The notes under the pieces were generated by a model. That model was not told the origin of the DNA. It did not search any database and saw only the letters and a program-made list of their open reading frames with translations. A DNA stretch of 64,000 nt from an uncultured Clostridia bacterium (GTDB taxonomy: Bacteria; Bacillota; Clostridia; UMGS1810): positions 1-64,000 of the forward strand of contig CAKSTI010000006.1 in the NCBI GenBank assembly GCA_934500705.1, given 5' to 3'. Below are positions 32,498 through 41,749 of this stretch, piece after piece. Position 1 is the stretch's first letter; each line of letters opens with the position of its first letter. Both the position numbers and the translations under genes were made by a program.

Positions 32498-33178
32498 TAT
32501 CTGCCTCTCCGCCATAGTGGTAAACTTTCTGTCGTGGCACACTATGTGGTCTGCAAGCCTTATGCCGAGGTTATTTAATAGATGCCCCAAGTCATTTGTC
32601 TGCACTATGTCGTCATCTGACGGGTCAAGGCGTCCGCCGGGGTGATTGTGCGCAAGGTAGACTAAGCTTGCCTTGCGTTGGAGTGCGTATTTAACTATCT
32701 TGGGCTTATCCACAAACACCTCTTTGGTATTGCCGTCGCTTATGTAGTCCGTGGCAATCAGGCGGTAGTTGTTGTCAAAGCTCAGCATAATGAGCTTTTC
32801 GGTCGTGTATGAGCCAATCAGAGTACAGCAGTAGTCGGCTATGGAGCAAATGTCGTGAAAGTAGATGCGCTTTCTGAGGCGGTCCGCTTCAAGGCGCTTT
32901 ATGAGCTGAGATACAAACATTATGAGAGAGGCGGTATTGTCCTTGACGTACTTTACTTCTTCGAGTTCGGACTTTGACGCCTCAAATACGGCATTGAGAT
33001 TTTGAAACCGTTCGAGCAAATCGTGCGCAATGGGGTTGGTGTCCCTCTGCGCATTGCAGTAATAGAGCAGAAATTCCAGAATTTCGTGGTCGCTGAAAAC
33101 GTCTATATCATTGTCCAAAAACTTTTTCCTCATTCGCTCCCTGTGTCCGCTGTGAGGATTTTTATTTTCTGTTGCCAT
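32486..33178 (-). CDS. radC: RadC-family JAB-domain protein
   Basis: A 230-aa protein with an N-terminal helix-hairpin-helix-like segment (HSGHRERMRKKFLDNDIDVF, then LSDHEILEFLL-like SDHEILEFLLYYC). The C-terminal JAB/MPN domain carries the JAMM zinc motif LAHNHPGGRLDPSDDDI. The family is named DNA repair protein RadC, but its biochemical role is uncertain. GGGAGTGA precedes the ATG. It is the downstream end of the tlyA-dxs-ispA run. Confidence 0.93.
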   Translation of the reverse strand: MATENKNPHSGHRERMRKKFLDNDIDVFSDHEILEFLLYYCNAQRDTNPIAHDLLERFQNLNAVFEASKSELEEVKYVKDNTASLIMFVSQLIKRLEADRLRKRIYFHDICSIADYCCTLIGSYTTEKLIMLSFDNNYRLIATDYISDGNTKEVFVDKPKIVKYALQRKASLVYLAHNHPGGRLDPSDDDIVQTNDLGHLLNNLGIRLADHIVCHDRKFTTMAERQILEF

Positions 33179-33199
33179 TGATTGTCACTCCCGATGTTA

Positions 33200-33997
33200 C
33201 TATATCCAATGCGCACTTTCGGTGACGGACTTAACGGTGTCATCGTCTGCGGTGTTTACCCTGTCCGCATCTTTGGAAAGATACATTAAAAATTCTATGT
33301 TGCCCTCAGGCCCTTTGATTGGCGAAAAGTCAAGCCCACGGACGGAAAACCCCGTGTCAAAGGCAAGCGAGGTGATTTTTTTAATTACCTCTGCGTGCAC
33401 CGCAATGTCACGCACAACGCCCTTTTTGCCCACCTGTTCACGCCCTGCCTCAAACTGCGGTTTAATGAGGGCAACCATCTCTCCCCCGTCTCCCAGCAGT
33501 TTATACGCAACGGGGAGAACGTGGCTCAGCGATATGAACGAAACGTCCGTGGAAACAAAGTCAAGCGGCAGTTCCACAAGGTCAAAGTCTATGTAGCGGA
33601 TATTTGTCCTCTCCATATTGACCACACGCTCGTCACTGCGCAGCTTCCACGCAAGCTGACCGTAGCCCACGTCCACGGCGTACACCTTTTTGGCGCCGTT
33701 TTGCAGCATACAGTCCGTAAATCCGCCCGTAGATGCGCCTATGTCCATACACACACAGCCGTCCAAGGTTATGGGGAACACGTCAAGCGCCTTTTCGAGC
33801 TTTAAGCCGCCACGGCTCACATAGCGCAGTTTTGCGCCACGGATTTCTATATTCATACCGTCTTTAACCTTGTCGCCGGCTTTGTACGCCTTTTGACCGT
33901 TTACGTACACTGCGCCCTCCATAATGAGCGCTCTGCCCTTTTCTCTGCTCTCCACAAGGCCTCTGTTTACGAGTTCTACGTCAAGTCTTTCAGGCAT
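33200..33997 (-). CDS. tlyA: TlyA-family rRNA 2'-O-methyltransferase
   Basis: A 265-aa protein. An N-terminal S4 RNA-binding domain (MPERLDVELVNRGLVESREK) is followed by an FtsJ-type Rossmann methyltransferase (MDIGASTGGFTDCMLQNGAK binds SAM). The K-D-K-E type catalytic residues are spread over VSTDVSFISL and ALIKPQFEAGREQVGKKG. The family methylates 16S and/or 23S rRNA; it was once annotated as hemolysin. The ATG lies inside the dxs 3' end with AAAGGAGA upstream, an 8-bp overlap. The gene order dxs-tlyA is common in Clostridia. Confidence 0.94.
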   Translation of the reverse strand: MPERLDVELVNRGLVESREKGRALIMEGAVYVNGQKAYKAGDKVKDGMNIEIRGAKLRYVSRGGLKLEKALDVFPITLDGCVCMDIGASTGGFTDCMLQNGAKKVYAVDVGYGQLAWKLRSDERVVNMERTNIRYIDFDLVELPLDFVSTDVSFISLSHVLPVAYKLLGDGGEMVALIKPQFEAGREQVGKKGVVRDIAVHAEVIKKITSLAFDTGFSVRGLDFSPIKGPEGNIEFLMYLSKDADRVNTADDDTVKSVTESAHWI

Positions 33998-35831
33998 TTG
34001 TCTTTATCTCCTTTAAAATCCTGCCGCACACCGACGGGGCGTCAAGATGATGAATTCGCATAAGTTCTCTCTGCTTGCCCTGCTCCACAAAGCAAGTGTC
34101 AAAGCCGAGGTTTATTTTTTTTGCATCTATTAAACATTTGGAAAAAATACTCTCTCCCATTCCGCCGCTTACTATGTTATCCTCAATGCTCACGGCAAGC
34201 TTTTTGCCCTGTGCGGCGTTTTCGATGGTTTCTCTGTCAAACGGGCAGACGCTGCGCACATTTACAACCGATGCGCCGACGCCCTCATCTTTTAGCATCT
34301 GTGCCGCATCGAGCGCAGTTTCCGTCATTCTGCCGCAGGCGAGAATGAGCACGTCCTCTCCGTCCGTAATCCTCTCCGCCTTTCCCGGTTCAAAGAGTGC
34401 GCACTCACGGAAGGGCACGCAGTTTTTGGGGTAGCGGACGGCAACGGGAGTTTGGCACTCGTTTACCGCCCAGGCGAGCATTGCCTTAAATTCGTCATAG
34501 CACGACGGTGCAAGCACCGTCATATTCGGTATGTGGGAAAGCATCGTAAGGTCGAGAAGTCCCTGATGCGTTTCTCCGTCCTCGCCCGTAACACCTGCGT
34601 GACCCACGGCAAACACGACGTGCAGGTTTTGCAGGCATACATCGTGCACAATCTGGTCGTACGCACGCTGCAAAAACGTGGAATACACCGAGAACACCGG
34701 CACAAGTCCACGGGTCGCCATACCTGCCGCCATTGTCACGGCGTGCTCCTCCGCTATGCCGACGTCGAAAAAGCGGCGGGGGTACTTTTTGGCAAATTCC
34801 GTAAGTCCGCACCCCGACGCCATTGCGGCGGTTATGGCAACGAGTTTTTCGTTTTTCTCCGCCATACCGGAAATCAGCACCGAGAAAGCCTCGTCATACG
34901 TAAGGTCGCTCTTGGCAATTCTCGTGGTTTTGCTGTTTACTCCGTGATATTTGCTCGGATTTTCCTCGGCGTCCCTGTAACCAAGCCCCTTTTTGGTGAA
35001 CGTATGCAAAAGCACGGGGCCGTCTGCGTTTTTGGCACGCTCCAACGCCTCGCAAAGTTCGCCTATGTTGTTGCCATCTATAATTCCTATATAGGTAAGA
35101 CCCAAATCTTCAAAGAGCGGTGCGGCTATTGCGGCGTACTTGATGCGCCGTTTAATCCTTTTAATCAGCTTTTCCGCTCCTCTGCCGACTGCGCCGAACC
35201 TTTTGAGAAACTCCTGGACATCGCTTTTGGTATTGATATAGCGTGGATTTACACGCAGTTTGGAAAGGTGTGCGGAGAGTCCGCCCACGTTTTTTTGAAT
35301 AGACATTTCGTTGTCGTTCAAGACGACTATCATTTTGGTTTTTCTGAGTCCCACGTCGTTTAGCGCCTCAAAGCTGAGTCCCCCCGTGAGAGCGCCGTCG
35401 CCGATTACGGCAATTACGTTCTCGTCCGTGCCGTTTAAGTCCCGTGCACGTGCCATACCCACTGCGGCGGAAACCGACGTGCTTGCGTGACCCACGTCAA
35501 AGCTGTCGTACTCGCTCTCGCCCGTCCTCGGAAAGCCGGAAATTCCGCCCAGCCGTCTGAGTGTTGTAAACTTGTCCATTCTGCCCGTAATGAGCTTATA
35601 CACATAGCACTGATGACCTACGTCAAAAACAAGCTTGTCCTCAGGAAAGTCAAAGGTCTTTGCAAGCGCAAGCGTAAGCTCCACCACGCCCAGATTTGAC
35701 GCAAGGTGACCGCCCGTGCGCATAACGTTGTCCACAAGGAACTGCCGTATTTCCTTCGCAAGGGTATCGAGCTGTGAGATATTGAGTTTTTTCACATCTT
35801 CGGGGGAAGATATTTTTTCAAGATACGCCAT
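33990..35831 (-). CDS. dxs: 1-deoxy-D-xylulose-5-phosphate synthase
   Basis: A 613-aa thiamine-diphosphate enzyme, first step of the MEP isoprenoid pathway: pyruvate plus glyceraldehyde-3-phosphate to DXP. Visible are the substrate-binding HLASNLGVVELTLAL, the ThDP motif IGDGALTGGLSFEALN with NDNEMSIQKNVG, the catalytic Glu region GIAEEHAVTMAAGMA and the transketolase C domain. Slightly short but complete for the family. It lies 65 bp downstream of ispA on the same strand, so prenyl precursor and chain-extension genes are together. Confidence 0.96.
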   Translation of the reverse strand: MAYLEKISSPEDVKKLNISQLDTLAKEIRQFLVDNVMRTGGHLASNLGVVELTLALAKTFDFPEDKLVFDVGHQCYVYKLITGRMDKFTTLRRLGGISGFPRTGESEYDSFDVGHASTSVSAAVGMARARDLNGTDENVIAVIGDGALTGGLSFEALNDVGLRKTKMIVVLNDNEMSIQKNVGGLSAHLSKLRVNPRYINTKSDVQEFLKRFGAVGRGAEKLIKRIKRRIKYAAIAAPLFEDLGLTYIGIIDGNNIGELCEALERAKNADGPVLLHTFTKKGLGYRDAEENPSKYHGVNSKTTRIAKSDLTYDEAFSVLISGMAEKNEKLVAITAAMASGCGLTEFAKKYPRRFFDVGIAEEHAVTMAAGMATRGLVPVFSVYSTFLQRAYDQIVHDVCLQNLHVVFAVGHAGVTGEDGETHQGLLDLTMLSHIPNMTVLAPSCYDEFKAMLAWAVNECQTPVAVRYPKNCVPFRECALFEPGKAERITDGEDVLILACGRMTETALDAAQMLKDEGVGASVVNVRSVCPFDRETIENAAQGKKLAVSIEDNIVSGGMGESIFSKCLIDAKKINLGFDTCFVEQGKQRELMRIHHLDAPSVCGRILKEIKTNA

Positions 35832-35896
35832 TTTCTTACCTTTTTCTGCTGTATTTCAAGGGATTTACCGCCGCTGAGGGGAAAAATTCTCTGCGC

Positions 35897-36745
35897 TCAG
35901 CCGAACAGATAGCTTATCAATCCCACTATAAATTCGTTGTTTTTGTATTTTCCTATTATCTCATACGCATCGGACACGTACTGCTCCATACGGCGGCGTG
36001 CCGCATCTTTGCCGAGGATATTTATAAAGTTGGGGCAGATGTGCTCAGCACCGCTGTCCTGCTCCTCGTCCTCAAAGTCGTCTCTTATCTGGAACGCAAT
36101 TCCTATGTCGTACGCAAATTTTTCGAGGTCGGCAACCGTCTTTTCGTCCGCCTCGCTGACGTACGCCGCACTCATTACGCCGGTCATTATCATAGCCATT
36201 GTCTTTTGCTCAATGAGGGCAAGGAGTTCGTCCTCGTCCGCCGACTGCTTTTCGGAGATTTTAATATCTCTGACCTGACCGTTTATCATTCCGTTAATTC
36301 CGGCGGAATGTGCAATGTTCTGCATTGCCCTGACCGCCGACGCTTTGCCGTTTTCGCACTCGGAGAGCATAACCTCATATGCGGTGTTCAAAAGTGCGTC
36401 GCCGGCAAGGAGCGCAAGTGCCTCACCGTACTTTTTGTGACAGCTTGGTTTTCCACGGCGCATATCGTCATTGTCCATACACGGCAGGTCATCGTGAACG
36501 AGGGAAAAGGCGTGGATAAACTCTATCGCCGCCGCAAAGGGGAGCGCCCTCTTGCTGTCGCCCGTGAGCATTCTTGCCGTTTCCGTGCACAGGATAGAGC
36601 GTATGCGTTTGCCGCCGTTGAACACGGCGTACTCCACGGCATCGAAAATCTCGCTTTCGCAATCGGAAAACGCCCTGAGGCGGTCTTTCATATACTCGTC
36701 TATTTCGTTAATTCTCTCATTGTACTGCGTTTTAAAATCATTCAT
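35897..36745 (-). CDS. ispA: Polyprenyl (farnesyl) diphosphate synthase
   Basis: A 282-aa class I prenyltransferase. The first aspartate-rich motif is DDLPCMDNDDMRRG near residue 88 and the second is DDFEDEEQD near residue 218. The chain-length region ahead of the first motif (AIEFIHAFSLVH) suggests a short-chain product such as farnesyl diphosphate. The start overlaps the xseB stop by 8 bp, with GGAGA upstream. Conserved clostridial order xseA-xseB-ispA-dxs. Confidence 0.94.
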   Translation of the reverse strand: MNDFKTQYNERINEIDEYMKDRLRAFSDCESEIFDAVEYAVFNGGKRIRSILCTETARMLTGDSKRALPFAAAIEFIHAFSLVHDDLPCMDNDDMRRGKPSCHKKYGEALALLAGDALLNTAYEVMLSECENGKASAVRAMQNIAHSAGINGMINGQVRDIKISEKQSADEDELLALIEQKTMAMIMTGVMSAAYVSEADEKTVADLEKFAYDIGIAFQIRDDFEDEEQDSGAEHICPNFINILGKDAARRRMEQYVSDAYEIIGKYKNNEFIVGLISYLFG

Positions 36746-36968
36746 TTGCGCTGTCTCCGTTTGTGTTGAAGTCTGTTTCTCCGTCTTTGGTAAGGAGCGT
36801 TATTTTTTGCTGTGCGTCGTCTAAGAGCTTTAAACACTCGCCGGACAGTTTAACGCCGTTTTCAAACATTTCTATGCACTTATCGAGCGGAGCATCGCCG
36901 CTTTCAAGCTCGTTTATTATCTTTTCGAGCTCGTCTATGTTTTTTTCAAAGTTTTTCTTTGCCGCCAT
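36738..36968 (-). CDS. xseB: Exodeoxyribonuclease VII small subunit
   Basis: A 76-aa helical protein with the XseB signature FEKNIDELEKIINELESGDA and CIEMFENGVKLSGECLKLL. It binds XseA in the complex that degrades single-stranded DNA. ATG 36968 is used because GGAGGTG lies 6 nt upstream; the gene start overlaps the xseA 3' end by 23 bp. Typical length. Confidence 0.94.
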   Translation of the reverse strand: MAAKKNFEKNIDELEKIINELESGDAPLDKCIEMFENGVKLSGECLKLLDDAQQKITLLTKDGETDFNTNGDSANE

Positions 36969-38160
36969 TTGCCGCACCTCCGTTTGCCATACAGTCAACC
37001 GTCCCGTCGGACAGGCGCAGGGTAAACCTTTCGCCTCTGCCTAAGTCGGTGACTTTTTTTATCACTTTGTCCTCGGTATACGCAACGCTGTAACCACGGT
37101 TTAAGATATTTACGGGATTAAGCGCAGTCAGCTTGTACGAGCACTCGGACAGTATGTGCGAAAATTCTTCCAGCCGTCCCTCATACGCACATTTAAGGGC
37201 GGTCACACCATCGTCAAGAGAGCGCCACTTTTCCTCAAAAAGAGTCTGCGGTGAGGCAAAAACGCTCCTTTTCATAAGCGACTCCAACACAAACCGCTTA
37301 TGCTGTGTCAGCTTTGAAAGCGAGCTTAAAAGCCGTGCTCTCGCAGATTTGACCGCCGCATAAAGCTCCGCCGAGTCGGGAACCGCAAGTTCTGCCGCCG
37401 CCGACGGCGTGGGCGCACGCAAATCCGCAACAAAGTCGGCAATGGTAAAGTCCGTTTCGTGCCCCACGGCGGATATTACCGGTATGTCCGAATTGTAAAT
37501 CGCCATTGCAACTTCCCTCTCGTTAAACGGCCACAAGTCCTCAATGGAGCCGCCGCCCCTGCCGACTATGAGCACGTCCGCAAGGTTATTGTCATTGAAA
37601 TACTCAATGGCATCACAGATGGACTTTGCCGCACCCGCACCCTGGACGAGAGCCGGATATATGCGAATGTCCGCAAGGGGAAAGCGCCTTGACATAACCT
37701 TTATCACATCTCTTACCGCCGCACCGTTCGGCGAGGTGACAACTCCCACAACGGACGGGTAACGTGGTATGGGTCTTTTGTGCTCCGGGGCAAAGTAACC
37801 CTGCGCTTCAAGCGCCGCTTTAAGCTGTTCAAAGGCGGCATAGAGTCTGCCTATGCCGTCGGGTATCATATCGTCAATGTAAATCTGATACTGCCCGTCC
37901 CTTTCAAATACGCTCACTCTGCCGGTTACAAGCACGCTCATACCGTTTTCCGGCTCAAATTTGAGCCTTTGCGCACTCGAACGGAACATCACCGCACGAA
38001 TGCTCGAAGTGTCGTCTTTTAGCGACATATACATATGACCCGTGTAATGATGCTTGAAGTTGGATATTTCTCCCCTGACGCAAACCATAGTGAGGTTTAC
38101 GTCGGTGTCAAACTTACGCTTTATGTAATTATTAAGCTCCTGTACGGTAACTGCCTTCAT
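36946..38160 (-). CDS. xseA: Exodeoxyribonuclease VII large subunit
   Basis: A 404-aa catalytic subunit. An N-terminal OB fold (VQELNNYIKRKFDTDVNLTM, VRGEISNFKHHYTGHMYMSL) precedes the nuclease core with SPNGAAVRDVIKVMSRRFPL, ADVLIVGRGGGSIEDLWPFN and ISAVGHETDFTIADFVADLR. The helical C-terminus ends with RGYSVAYTEDKVI. It cleaves single-stranded DNA to oligonucleotides. It starts 11 bp after nusB. Confidence 0.96.
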   Translation of the reverse strand: MKAVTVQELNNYIKRKFDTDVNLTMVCVRGEISNFKHHYTGHMYMSLKDDTSSIRAVMFRSSAQRLKFEPENGMSVLVTGRVSVFERDGQYQIYIDDMIPDGIGRLYAAFEQLKAALEAQGYFAPEHKRPIPRYPSVVGVVTSPNGAAVRDVIKVMSRRFPLADIRIYPALVQGAGAAKSICDAIEYFNDNNLADVLIVGRGGGSIEDLWPFNEREVAMAIYNSDIPVISAVGHETDFTIADFVADLRAPTPSAAAELAVPDSAELYAAVKSARARLLSSLSKLTQHKRFVLESLMKRSVFASPQTLFEEKWRSLDDGVTALKCAYEGRLEEFSHILSECSYKLTALNPVNILNRGYSVAYTEDKVIKKVTDLGRGERFTLRLSDGTVDCMANGGAANGGKEKL

Positions 38161-38171
38161 ACCCCTACCGC

Positions 38172-38576
38172 CTAATGTTCTATGGTGTCCGCAAGGACGC
38201 CGTTTATAAATGACGGCGCCTGGTCGTCACCGAACTTCTTTGCAAGCTCCACCGCCTCGTTAATGGAAATCTGATACGGAATGTCGCCGTACTTCATTTC
38301 GCTTAACGCAAGGCGCATTATGGCAAGGTTCACCTTGGGTATTCTGTCGATAGACCAGTTTTGGAGCGAACCGGTCAGGACGGCGTCAACTTCCGCAAGA
38401 TTTGCAAAGCAATCCGCCACCGTCTTTTTTATGTACTCGCAGTCGGACGGCGAAAGAGCGGCATACTCGTCGGACGTCTGAAATATGTCCCATATACCGT
38501 CTAAGTCCTTCTGCGTGTGGAACGGCGTTTCAAAAATAATTTTAAAAGCGCTCTCCCTCGCTGATTTTCTACTCAT
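38172..38576 (-). CDS. nusB: Transcription antitermination factor NusB
   Basis: A 134-aa all-helical protein with the NusB start MSRKSARESAFKIIFETPFH, the middle WSIDRIPKVNLAIMRLALSE and ISINEAVELAKKFGDDQAPS, and the ending FINGVLADTI. It binds boxA RNA with S10 for rRNA antitermination. GGAGG precedes the ATG by 6 nt. It sits between the Asp23-family gene and xseA, the usual Firmicutes arrangement. Confidence 0.96.
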   Translation of the reverse strand: MSRKSARESAFKIIFETPFHTQKDLDGIWDIFQTSDEYAALSPSDCEYIKKTVADCFANLAEVDAVLTGSLQNWSIDRIPKVNLAIMRLALSEMKYGDIPYQISINEAVELAKKFGDDQAPSFINGVLADTIEH

Positions 38577-38608
38577 TTGTTTCCTCCGAACGGACGGAAT
38601 GCGTCCGC

Positions 38609-39019
38609 TTATTCTTCCTCTGTTTCCTCGTTGGCGGTTTCGGCAGGTATGCTCTTGTCCTCCTGCGGAACTTCTATGCCCACAACACGCACGTTTACCT
38701 TGGTAACGGTAAGACCTGTCATAAGCTCAACCTCTCGCTTTACTGCGTCCTGGACGTTCCACGCAACTTCGGGAATACGCACGCCGTAGTTCATTATTAC
38801 GTTTACGTCTATCGAAGCTTCGGTGTCGGTCATTGTAACCTTTATTCCGCCGCCGGCAGGCTTTTTGGCAAATTTTCTTGCAAAGCCCTCCACAAGTCCT
38901 GCGCCCGTGCCGCAGATGCCGTCAATCTCGGAAACCGCAACCGACGCTATTGTCACCACTACCTCGTCCGAAATCTTGATGTTGCCGGACGTTTCCTGTA
39001 TATTTTTATTTTCTTCCAT
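38609..39019 (-). CDS. Asp23/Gls24 family envelope stress protein
   Basis: A 136-aa protein with the Asp23 core GNIKISDEVVVTIASVAVSE, IDGICGTG and VRIPEVAWNVQDAVKREVEL, plus a Glu-rich tail. These proteins gather at the membrane through AmaP partners in other Firmicutes; here no amaP is next to it. ATG 39019 is chosen for GGGAGG 6-7 nt upstream. It lies between spoIIIAH and nusB, the standard clostridial position (often called yqhY). Confidence 0.92.
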   Translation of the reverse strand: MEENKNIQETSGNIKISDEVVVTIASVAVSEIDGICGTGAGLVEGFARKFAKKPAGGGIKVTMTDTEASIDVNVIMNYGVRIPEVAWNVQDAVKREVELMTGLTVTKVNVRVVGIEVPQEDKSIPAETANEETEEE

Positions 39020-39068
39020 AACGAAACCTCCCACTGTCTGATTATATACAAACAGTATACCACAAAAT

Positions 39069-39605
39069 TTACTCGACTTCAACTATTTTTATATTATTAT
39101 TTTTAGTAAGTTCGTAAACGGTGTCTATTATCTTTGCGGTATCGGTTGTGGAAAGTCCGTCGCTTTTGACGGTTACGTTTACGCTGTCGCCGTTTATGAA
39201 CACTACGACGTCGTCAAAGCCTTTGGATTTGAGGATTGCCTCGGCGGACGTTTCGAGCTGTGAGGCGGTGGTGAGTTCGGAGAGTCTTTGCTCGGCGTTT
39301 TTTCTCGCTTCGTCGGAGAGATTTTTATTTGCGACGGAGCTTTCCAGCTCCTCTTTTACCTTGGCACGGGTTTTCTCCCTTTCGAGGCGGTAGGAGGCAA
39401 AGGTGTCGTCGTCCTTTTTTTCGCTGTTTGGCGCATTTACCATAGCGGTGTCGCCGACGGACGGCTCGCTCTCCATATCCTTTACGCTTAAAACGTCCTT
39501 TGTTTCTGCGCTGTCGTCGTATTTGTAGTTGAGATAGCCGGCTACGCCGAGCATAATTACCAATGTTGCGATGAGCATTTGCTTTTTTTTGAATACCATA
39601 AACAC
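39069..39605 (-). CDS. spoIIIAH: Stage III sporulation protein AH
   Basis: A 178-aa protein. A membrane anchor near residues 8-26 (QMLIATLVIMLGVAGYLNYK) is followed by a charged coil and a C-terminal YscJ/FliF-like ring domain (SAEAILKSKGFDDVVVFING). SpoIIIAH in the mother-cell membrane binds SpoIIQ of the forespore to form the feeding channel. I keep the GTG at 39605 since GGGG lies 7 nt upstream; ATG 39599 is the alternative. Last gene of the spoIIIA operon. Confidence 0.92.
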   Translation of the reverse strand: MFMVFKKKQMLIATLVIMLGVAGYLNYKYDDSAETKDVLSVKDMESEPSVGDTAMVNAPNSEKKDDDTFASYRLEREKTRAKVKEELESSVANKNLSDEARKNAEQRLSELTTASQLETSAEAILKSKGFDDVVVFINGDSVNVTVKSDGLSTTDTAKIIDTVYELTKNNNIKIVEVE

Positions 39606-39683
39606 GTTTATACCCCTTTTCGTTACGCATTGCCTGTCGGCTGAATTTTCACAAAGCCCCGTATTCGGCGGCTTTGTCGGGCG

Positions 39684-40205
39684 TTAATCGGCGCTTAAAA
39701 TTTTTACCTTGTGTATCGGCACGCCCAGAACTGCCGAAACCGCATCGGTTATCTTTGCGTTTACCTCTGCGTCGCCTGCGCCTTTGGCAACGATGAGCAC
39801 GCCCCTCACCTGGGGGAGAACTTCCTCACTGACAAACGGCTCCTCGGAGGACGACTGCTTTTTCATAACCGTATTGTCCTCGCTTGCGGCGGACGTTGAC
39901 CCCTCCGACACGGTGGTGCTTGTGTTGCTGTCGGACGCCGTTTTTTTAACTCCGCTGTTTTCATATGTTATAAAAACGGTCACATCGCTTATGCCACGCA
40001 CCTTTTCCACGGCGGCTTTAAGGCGTTTTTCCGTCTGTGCGTACTGCAAAGCGCCGACGTCGGTTCCCGTTTCCTGTCTGTCCGCCGTTTTGCCCTTGTC
40101 GGCGGAGAAAAACGACGAGAGCATAAGCAGGGCAATTCCCAGTGCAAGAGCCGCAGCCATTTGACGTGGATTTAATTTTTTGAGTTTTTTTAAGTCGATT
40201 TTCAA
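39684..40205 (-). CDS. spoIIIAG: Stage III sporulation protein AG
   Basis: A 173-aa protein. One membrane segment follows a Lys-rich start (MKIDLKKLKKLNPRQMAAAL). The ring-building domain contains EKVRGISDVTVFITYENSGV and EEVLPQVRGVLIVAKGAGDA. A Ser/Thr-rich insert between them corresponds to the known beta-ring region. SpoIIIAG forms the large ring of the mother cell-forespore channel. An 8-bp inverted repeat (39651-39658 with 39670-39677) lies between it and spoIIIAH, without a T tract. Confidence 0.94.
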   Translation of the reverse strand: MKIDLKKLKKLNPRQMAAALALGIALLMLSSFFSADKGKTADRQETGTDVGALQYAQTEKRLKAAVEKVRGISDVTVFITYENSGVKKTASDSNTSTTVSEGSTSAASEDNTVMKKQSSSEEPFVSEEVLPQVRGVLIVAKGAGDAEVNAKITDAVSAVLGVPIHKVKILSAD

Positions 40206-40211
40206 GTGTAT

Positions 40212-40649
40212 TCACTCCACAGGTTCTATTCCAAAGTTTTCCCTTATGCAGTCGGCAACCTCGCCCTTTTTCTCCGGCGGCACTCCGTAAAGGCGCACGG
40301 CGGTGTTCTCGCCCATCTCAACCCTCACATCAACGGGAGCGTCCGTGACGCTTCGTATTTTGTTTTTAATCTCGATTTTAAGGGCACGCTCCGCCGCAGA
40401 CTTTACGGCTGAGTCAAAGTCCTTTTTCGTTTCCGCCTCCCAATACTCGCTGATACCAAAATCCGCAAAGCCGTCCGTGGGCGCTCTTATCAGCCGTTTG
40501 AGCGGTGAGAGGAGCGTATACAGAATAAATATTCCGAGCATAAGGGAGATTATTCCTCCGAATTTTTTGGACGGCGAGAGTATCTGCACCGCCGAGGCAA
40601 AGATTGCGGCAAAGCAGACGGAGATTACATACGAATTTACATTTTCCAT
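40212..40649 (-). CDS. spoIIIAF: Stage III sporulation protein AF
   Basis: A 145-aa protein with two N-terminal membrane segments (VISVCFAAIFASAVQILSPS and GGIISLMLGIFILYTLLSPL) and a C-terminal soluble ring-like domain, as in SpoIIIAF. ATG 40649 follows GGGGGGA by about 6 nt; a longer frame runs into spoIIIAE without a ribosome binding site. Part of the channel complex needed for forespore growth. It ends 6 bp before spoIIIAG. Confidence 0.92.
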   Translation of the reverse strand: MENVNSYVISVCFAAIFASAVQILSPSKKFGGIISLMLGIFILYTLLSPLKRLIRAPTDGFADFGISEYWEAETKKDFDSAVKSAAERALKIEIKNKIRSVTDAPVDVRVEMGENTAVRLYGVPPEKKGEVADCIRENFGIEPVE

Positions 40650-40651
40650 CT

Positions 40652-41746
40652 TTATCCCCCCGTGGCGGCAAGCAAAATTACCGTAAGTGAAAAAATGAAC
40701 ATAACCGCCAGCAGAATTACGCAAATCATAATGTTTATTATGGTCTGCCCCACGTCCGCCGTGCAGTCGCTTATGCGTTTGTCGCAGAAAGGCTCACATA
40801 TGCCCGACGCCGCTTTTAGCATAATTCCTGCGCAAAACAGCTTTATCACGGGCACAAGGCAGAGGGAGAATATTACAATTATCCCTGCCGTGCCGAAGGC
40901 GTTTTTAAATATCTTAAACGACGAAAATATCAGCTCGGACGAGTCCGCCAAAAATCCGCCCACAACGGGCACTGCGTGACCCACCGTGTATTTGACCGCC
41001 TTCATACCGCTCTTTGCCCCGACGCTTGCGCTTATGCCGGAAAGTCCCGTCATACCGGCAAATACCGTCAGCAAAAATCCCAAAATCCAGAAAACCGTCT
41101 GCCGTACAAGCTCAATCAGGCGCAGAACGTGGATTTCCGACGACATATGGTTTGCAATATAGAGCACCCCCGTGCAAAAGAAAATATTTAGCATAAAATC
41201 TCCGGCAAACGAGGACATCACATTTACCGTGATAAGAAAAATGCCCCCCGTATTCGCCCCGGCAAAAGACGGAGCGGCGGCGCTCACTATGCCTATGTAC
41301 GCCGGTACGGACATCTTTACAAAATCCGTAATCTTGCCGGCGGCGTCAAATGCCGCTTCTGCGGCGCTCTTTAATATGCCGAGCAAAAAGGCGGCAATGA
41401 CGCTGTAACACACCAAAAACAACATCTCCGCACTGCTCTTTACAAAGCTTAGCTCACTGCCCTTGACGCAGGCGCTGAGCATTGCAAAGCCGACTATTGC
41501 TCCCGTGTATGCCGCAGCGGTTTTTATCTCCTTTAAAAAGTACGCCAGAACTCTGCCCATAATTCCGCCAAAGTCCGCCTCACTGCCGTTTATAATGGCG
41601 TCAACGAGCGCAGAAAGGCTCGCAGAACCCGTCAAAAACTCCGTTTCGTCATAGCTGACGCTCGGAACAAGGTCATCGAACGCCGAAGCGTTAGCAGTGA
41701 CAAATAAAGATAAGAAAATCAGGCAAAGCGCAAAAGTTTTTTTCAT
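40652..41746 (-). CDS. spoIIIAE: Stage III sporulation protein AE
   Basis: A 364-aa membrane protein. A cleavable-type signal (MKKTFALCLIFLSLFVTANA) and about seven further spans make it the largest membrane component of the SpoIIIA channel. Characteristic stretches are TDFVKMSVPAYIGIVSAAAP and LIELVRQTVFWILGFLLTVF, then GHAVPVVGGFLADSSELIF. It lies 3 bp from spoIIIAD and 2 bp from spoIIIAF, typical operon packing. Confidence 0.95.
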   Translation of the reverse strand: MKKTFALCLIFLSLFVTANASAFDDLVPSVSYDETEFLTGSASLSALVDAIINGSEADFGGIMGRVLAYFLKEIKTAAAYTGAIVGFAMLSACVKGSELSFVKSSAEMLFLVCYSVIAAFLLGILKSAAEAAFDAAGKITDFVKMSVPAYIGIVSAAAPSFAGANTGGIFLITVNVMSSFAGDFMLNIFFCTGVLYIANHMSSEIHVLRLIELVRQTVFWILGFLLTVFAGMTGLSGISASVGAKSGMKAVKYTVGHAVPVVGGFLADSSELIFSSFKIFKNAFGTAGIIVIFSLCLVPVIKLFCAGIMLKAASGICEPFCDKRISDCTADVGQTIINIMICVILLAVMFIFSLTVILLAATGG

Positions 41747-41749
41747 AAT

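Noticed and set aside
34452..35363. 303-residue plus-strand open frame opposite dxs
   Set aside because: Antisense of a fully recognisable dxs; composition is Arg/His/Val-rich shadow text.
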